From assembly GCA_963650485.1 (NCBI GenBank), contig CAVJLN010000082.1:1-10177 (forward strand): a stretch of DNA of 10,177 nucleotides, read 5' to 3'. Positions within the stretch are counted from its first letter, which is position 1. Each line of letters begins with the position of its first letter. The stretch is from Suilimivivens sp963650485. Lineage in GTDB: Bacteria > Bacillota > Clostridia > Lachnospirales > Lachnospiraceae. The notes under the pieces were generated by a model. The model was not told the DNA's origin. It saw only the letters and a program-made list of their open reading frames with translations, and did not search any database. Shown here piece by piece: positions 8,589-10,177 of the stretch. A program made the translations under genes and the position numbers.

Positions 8589-9964
8589 TCTTCTTTCATA
8601 CCTCTTGCTGCTCTTTTCTCTTCCAGATCCTTTTTCATCTGTGGCTTTAGTCCATCCAGCTTATACATTCTGCACGCAATCGCAGCTACAGCGTATAATG
8701 CAACCGGAATAAAGCTCATCAACAAACGGATCATAACAAGAGCACTCTCAGGCTGATTTGCCACTTCACTGCCTATTGTGCTTATGTATCCCGCCATACT
8801 TAAGAGCACACCCATTAAAAATGCACCAAATGCACTTCCAAGCTTCTGTCCAAGTCCAGGGATCACACCTAAGGTTGCTTCCATTCTCGGTCTGTCTTCC
8901 CACTCATTAAAGTCAGCACAGTCATATACCATCAGTGTGCTGAACATGTTAACCGGTAATACTCCAAGACCGGTAAAAACACCAGCGATAAGAAGCATTG
9001 TAATATTCCCTTTTGCAAACCAGTTGATTGTATGTCCAATCATACAGATTACAAATCCGATAAAGCATAATTTTCTGACAGAAACTTTTTTCATGATCTG
9101 AGGTGCAATCGCAAGAAACGGTATCATTAAAACAGCAAGTGCACTGAGCAGTCCCATCTTGCTGACATCTCCGACAATGTAGGTAAAGTAGTAAGTCGTA
9201 ACACCCATATTGGCGACCACATTGTAAATAAATACCATAATTGCAATCGCATAAATATGTTTATTGGATTTTAAACATGTCCATACATCTTTTAAAATAA
9301 TTTTATCTGTTTTTACATCTATATCATATTTTTCCGGAATAAAGAAAAATCTCAAAAGTCCGATAGCTGTACAGGGAATTGCAAAGGTCAGAAGCATCTT
9401 TACCCATCCGATAGAAGATGTCCCAAGCTTCGCCATCATGATCGGAAATACAATATTTACAATCATTGCTCCAACCATGGACATCAGTCCACCATAGCTT
9501 CCATATGCAACATATTTCTCTTCACTGTTAAAAGCACGCACACTATACGGAACAATGGAGGAGCCGAGAAGTGTTCCAAAAATAGAATTAATCATTGCGT
9601 ACATAACCAGAAACCATGCACACTTTAGCGGAAGATCCCATCCTGATGGACATGCAAATAACAGAACAGTACATAACCAGTATCCGATAATGCAAAGTTC
9701 ATATGGTCTTCCTTTTCCAAGCCTTGTGTTGGTTCTGTCGATAATATAGCCTGCGATAATGTCTGTAAATCCGTCAAAAATCTTGCTCACCATAAGAAGT
9801 GTACCTACGAGGCCGATATTAATTCCAAGAACATCTGAACAATACATGGATAAAAATCCCATGATCACGATGTTCATCGCCTGGCTCACCTGTCTACTGT
9901 TCCATAAGAGACATTCTTTTAAATTAGGTTTCTTTGGATCTTTTACTTTCTTTTGCTTTGTCAT
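8585..9964 (-). CDS. GPH-family (MelB-type) sugar:cation symporter
   Basis: A 459-residue integral membrane protein with about 12 hydrophobic helices and a basic cytoplasmic start (MTKQKKVKDPKK). It belongs to the glycoside-pentoside-hexuronide:cation symporters of the major facilitator superfamily, which import di- or oligosaccharides and glycosides with Na+ or H+. The signature FDGFTDIIAGYIIDRTNT (63-80), followed by RLGKGRPYE, matches the family motif; D64 and D68 correspond to the cation-site aspartates D55 and D59 of MelB. A central loop near 210-225 is charged, as in the family. It is the first gene of the operon, 4 bases overlapped with GH2, and is the only transporter present, so it likely brings in the substrate of the downstream enzymes. 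AAAGGCGG lies 8 bases before the ATG. The family is certain, the sugar unknown. Confidence 0.95.
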   Translation of the reverse strand: MTKQKKVKDPKKPNLKECLLWNSRQVSQAMNIVIMGFLSMYCSDVLGINIGLVGTLLMVSKIFDGFTDIIAGYIIDRTNTRLGKGRPYELCIIGYWLCTVLLFACPSGWDLPLKCAWFLVMYAMINSIFGTLLGSSIVPYSVRAFNSEEKYVAYGSYGGLMSMVGAMIVNIVFPIMMAKLGTSSIGWVKMLLTFAIPCTAIGLLRFFFIPEKYDIDVKTDKIILKDVWTCLKSNKHIYAIAIMVFIYNVVANMGVTTYYFTYIVGDVSKMGLLSALAVLMIPFLAIAPQIMKKVSVRKLCFIGFVICMIGHTINWFAKGNITMLLIAGVFTGLGVLPVNMFSTLMVYDCADFNEWEDRPRMEATLGVIPGLGQKLGSAFGAFLMGVLLSMAGYISTIGSEVANQPESALVMIRLLMSFIPVALYAVAAIACRMYKLDGLKPQMKKDLEEKRAARGMKEE

Positions 9965-10046
9965 TGTAAAAACCGCCTTTCAAAATAAATGATAATTTTA
10001 TTATAATTTCTTTTTGTTTATTCGGTTATTACATAATCGCTTTTTC

Positions 10047-10064
10047 TATAACAAATTCGTTATA
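10047..10064. promoter_or_regulatory. 18-bp near-palindrome, possible operator
   Basis: TATAACAAATTCGTTATA is an 18-bp dyad with 8 of 9 base pairs matching. It lies 83 bases upstream of the symporter start and downstream of the best promoter candidate. A shorter dyad, TTAT-TAC-ATAA (10026-10036), lies close by and repeats the same TTAT/ATAA half. The position suits a repressor or activator site, but no regulator gene is in the window and the sequence does not match a LacI or cre consensus I recognise. Confidence 0.3.
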
Positions 10065-10104
10065 ATCTAAGTTTTCTTTAATTTATTATAAAATTATTTA
10101 ATAC

Positions 10105-10134
10105 ATTATATTTTTCTTGCGTTTTTTTTGCTAA
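10105..10134 (-). promoter_or_regulatory. Candidate sigma-A promoter for the operon
   Basis: On the minus strand TTAGCA (10134-10129) and TATAAT (10110-10105) are separated by 18 bases, matching the -35 and -10 boxes at 4/6 and 6/6. This would give a leader of about 135 bases. Two further TATAAT hexamers (10090-10085 and 10005-10000) lie closer to the gene but have poor -35 boxes. In such AT-rich DNA, -10-like words arise by chance, so the choice is tentative. Confidence 0.35.
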
Positions 10135-10177
10135 AATTATTGTAGTTTGTAACTATTCAGAGCCATGCAAAATCTGA

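Larger units (their letters stand above)
9965..10177. other. AT-rich upstream region of the operon
   Basis: These 213 bases contain no plausible coding sequence and are much richer in A and T than the genes. They hold the candidate promoter and dyad listed separately, and a further 13-bp dyad TAGTT-TGT-AACTA (10143-10155). The symporter ribosome binding site AAAGGCGG is at 9973-9980. No hairpin followed by a T-run (attenuator) and no riboswitch was recognised. Confidence 0.6.

Noticed and set aside
10111..10134. Possible catabolite-responsive (cre) site around the T-run and GCGTT/GCTAAA words
   Set aside because: It lacks the conserved central CG in a proper dyad and does not match the cre consensus closely enough.

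Overview
The window looks like part of a gut-type, Gram-positive anaerobe of the Firmicutes, most likely Lachnospiraceae. This is an inference from moderate-to-low GC content, GGAG-type ribosome binding sites, tightly packed same-strand genes, glycoside hydrolases without signal peptides, and a GPH-type cation symporter in place of a SusC/SusD pair. No rRNA, tRNA, CRISPR array, insertion sequence or phage gene was seen.

Every real gene lies on the minus strand, so the locus reads from right to left as one probable operon for using a plant oligosaccharide or glycoside. In transcription order it holds: an AT-rich leader with candidate promoter and operator elements (9965-10177); a GPH/MelB-type sugar:cation symporter (8585-9964); a GH2 beta-galactosidase-like enzyme (6255-8588); a GH3 beta-glucosidase/beta-xylosidase-like enzyme (3987-6239); a broken GH78 alpha-L-rhamnosidase (3504-3994); a GH43 enzyme with a C-terminal beta-sandwich (1984-3486); a second, different GH43 enzyme with CBM32-like and FN3-like domains (103-1959); and a hairpin terminator (17-55). 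Gene spacing is minimal: a 4-base overlap, then 15 bases, an 8-base overlap, the decayed gene, and 24 bases.

The symporter probably imports a short oligosaccharide or glycoside, and the cytoplasmic exo-enzymes remove its residues one at a time. The GH2 + GH3 + two GH43 set, plus a former GH78, points to a branched substrate containing arabinose, xylose, galactose and once rhamnose, such as pectin side chains, arabinogalactan or decorated plant glycosides. The exact substrate cannot be read from sequence.

The least obvious content is the decayed GH78. Its open part looks like a 116-residue hypothetical protein, but the next frame carries the diagnostic GH78 motif DIPTDCPQRERAGWAGD. After that motif most of the catalytic domain is missing, and a short unidentified C-terminal tail runs up to the next gene. 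No exotic or wholly novel system was found; the rest is a well-formed carbohydrate-utilisation operon.
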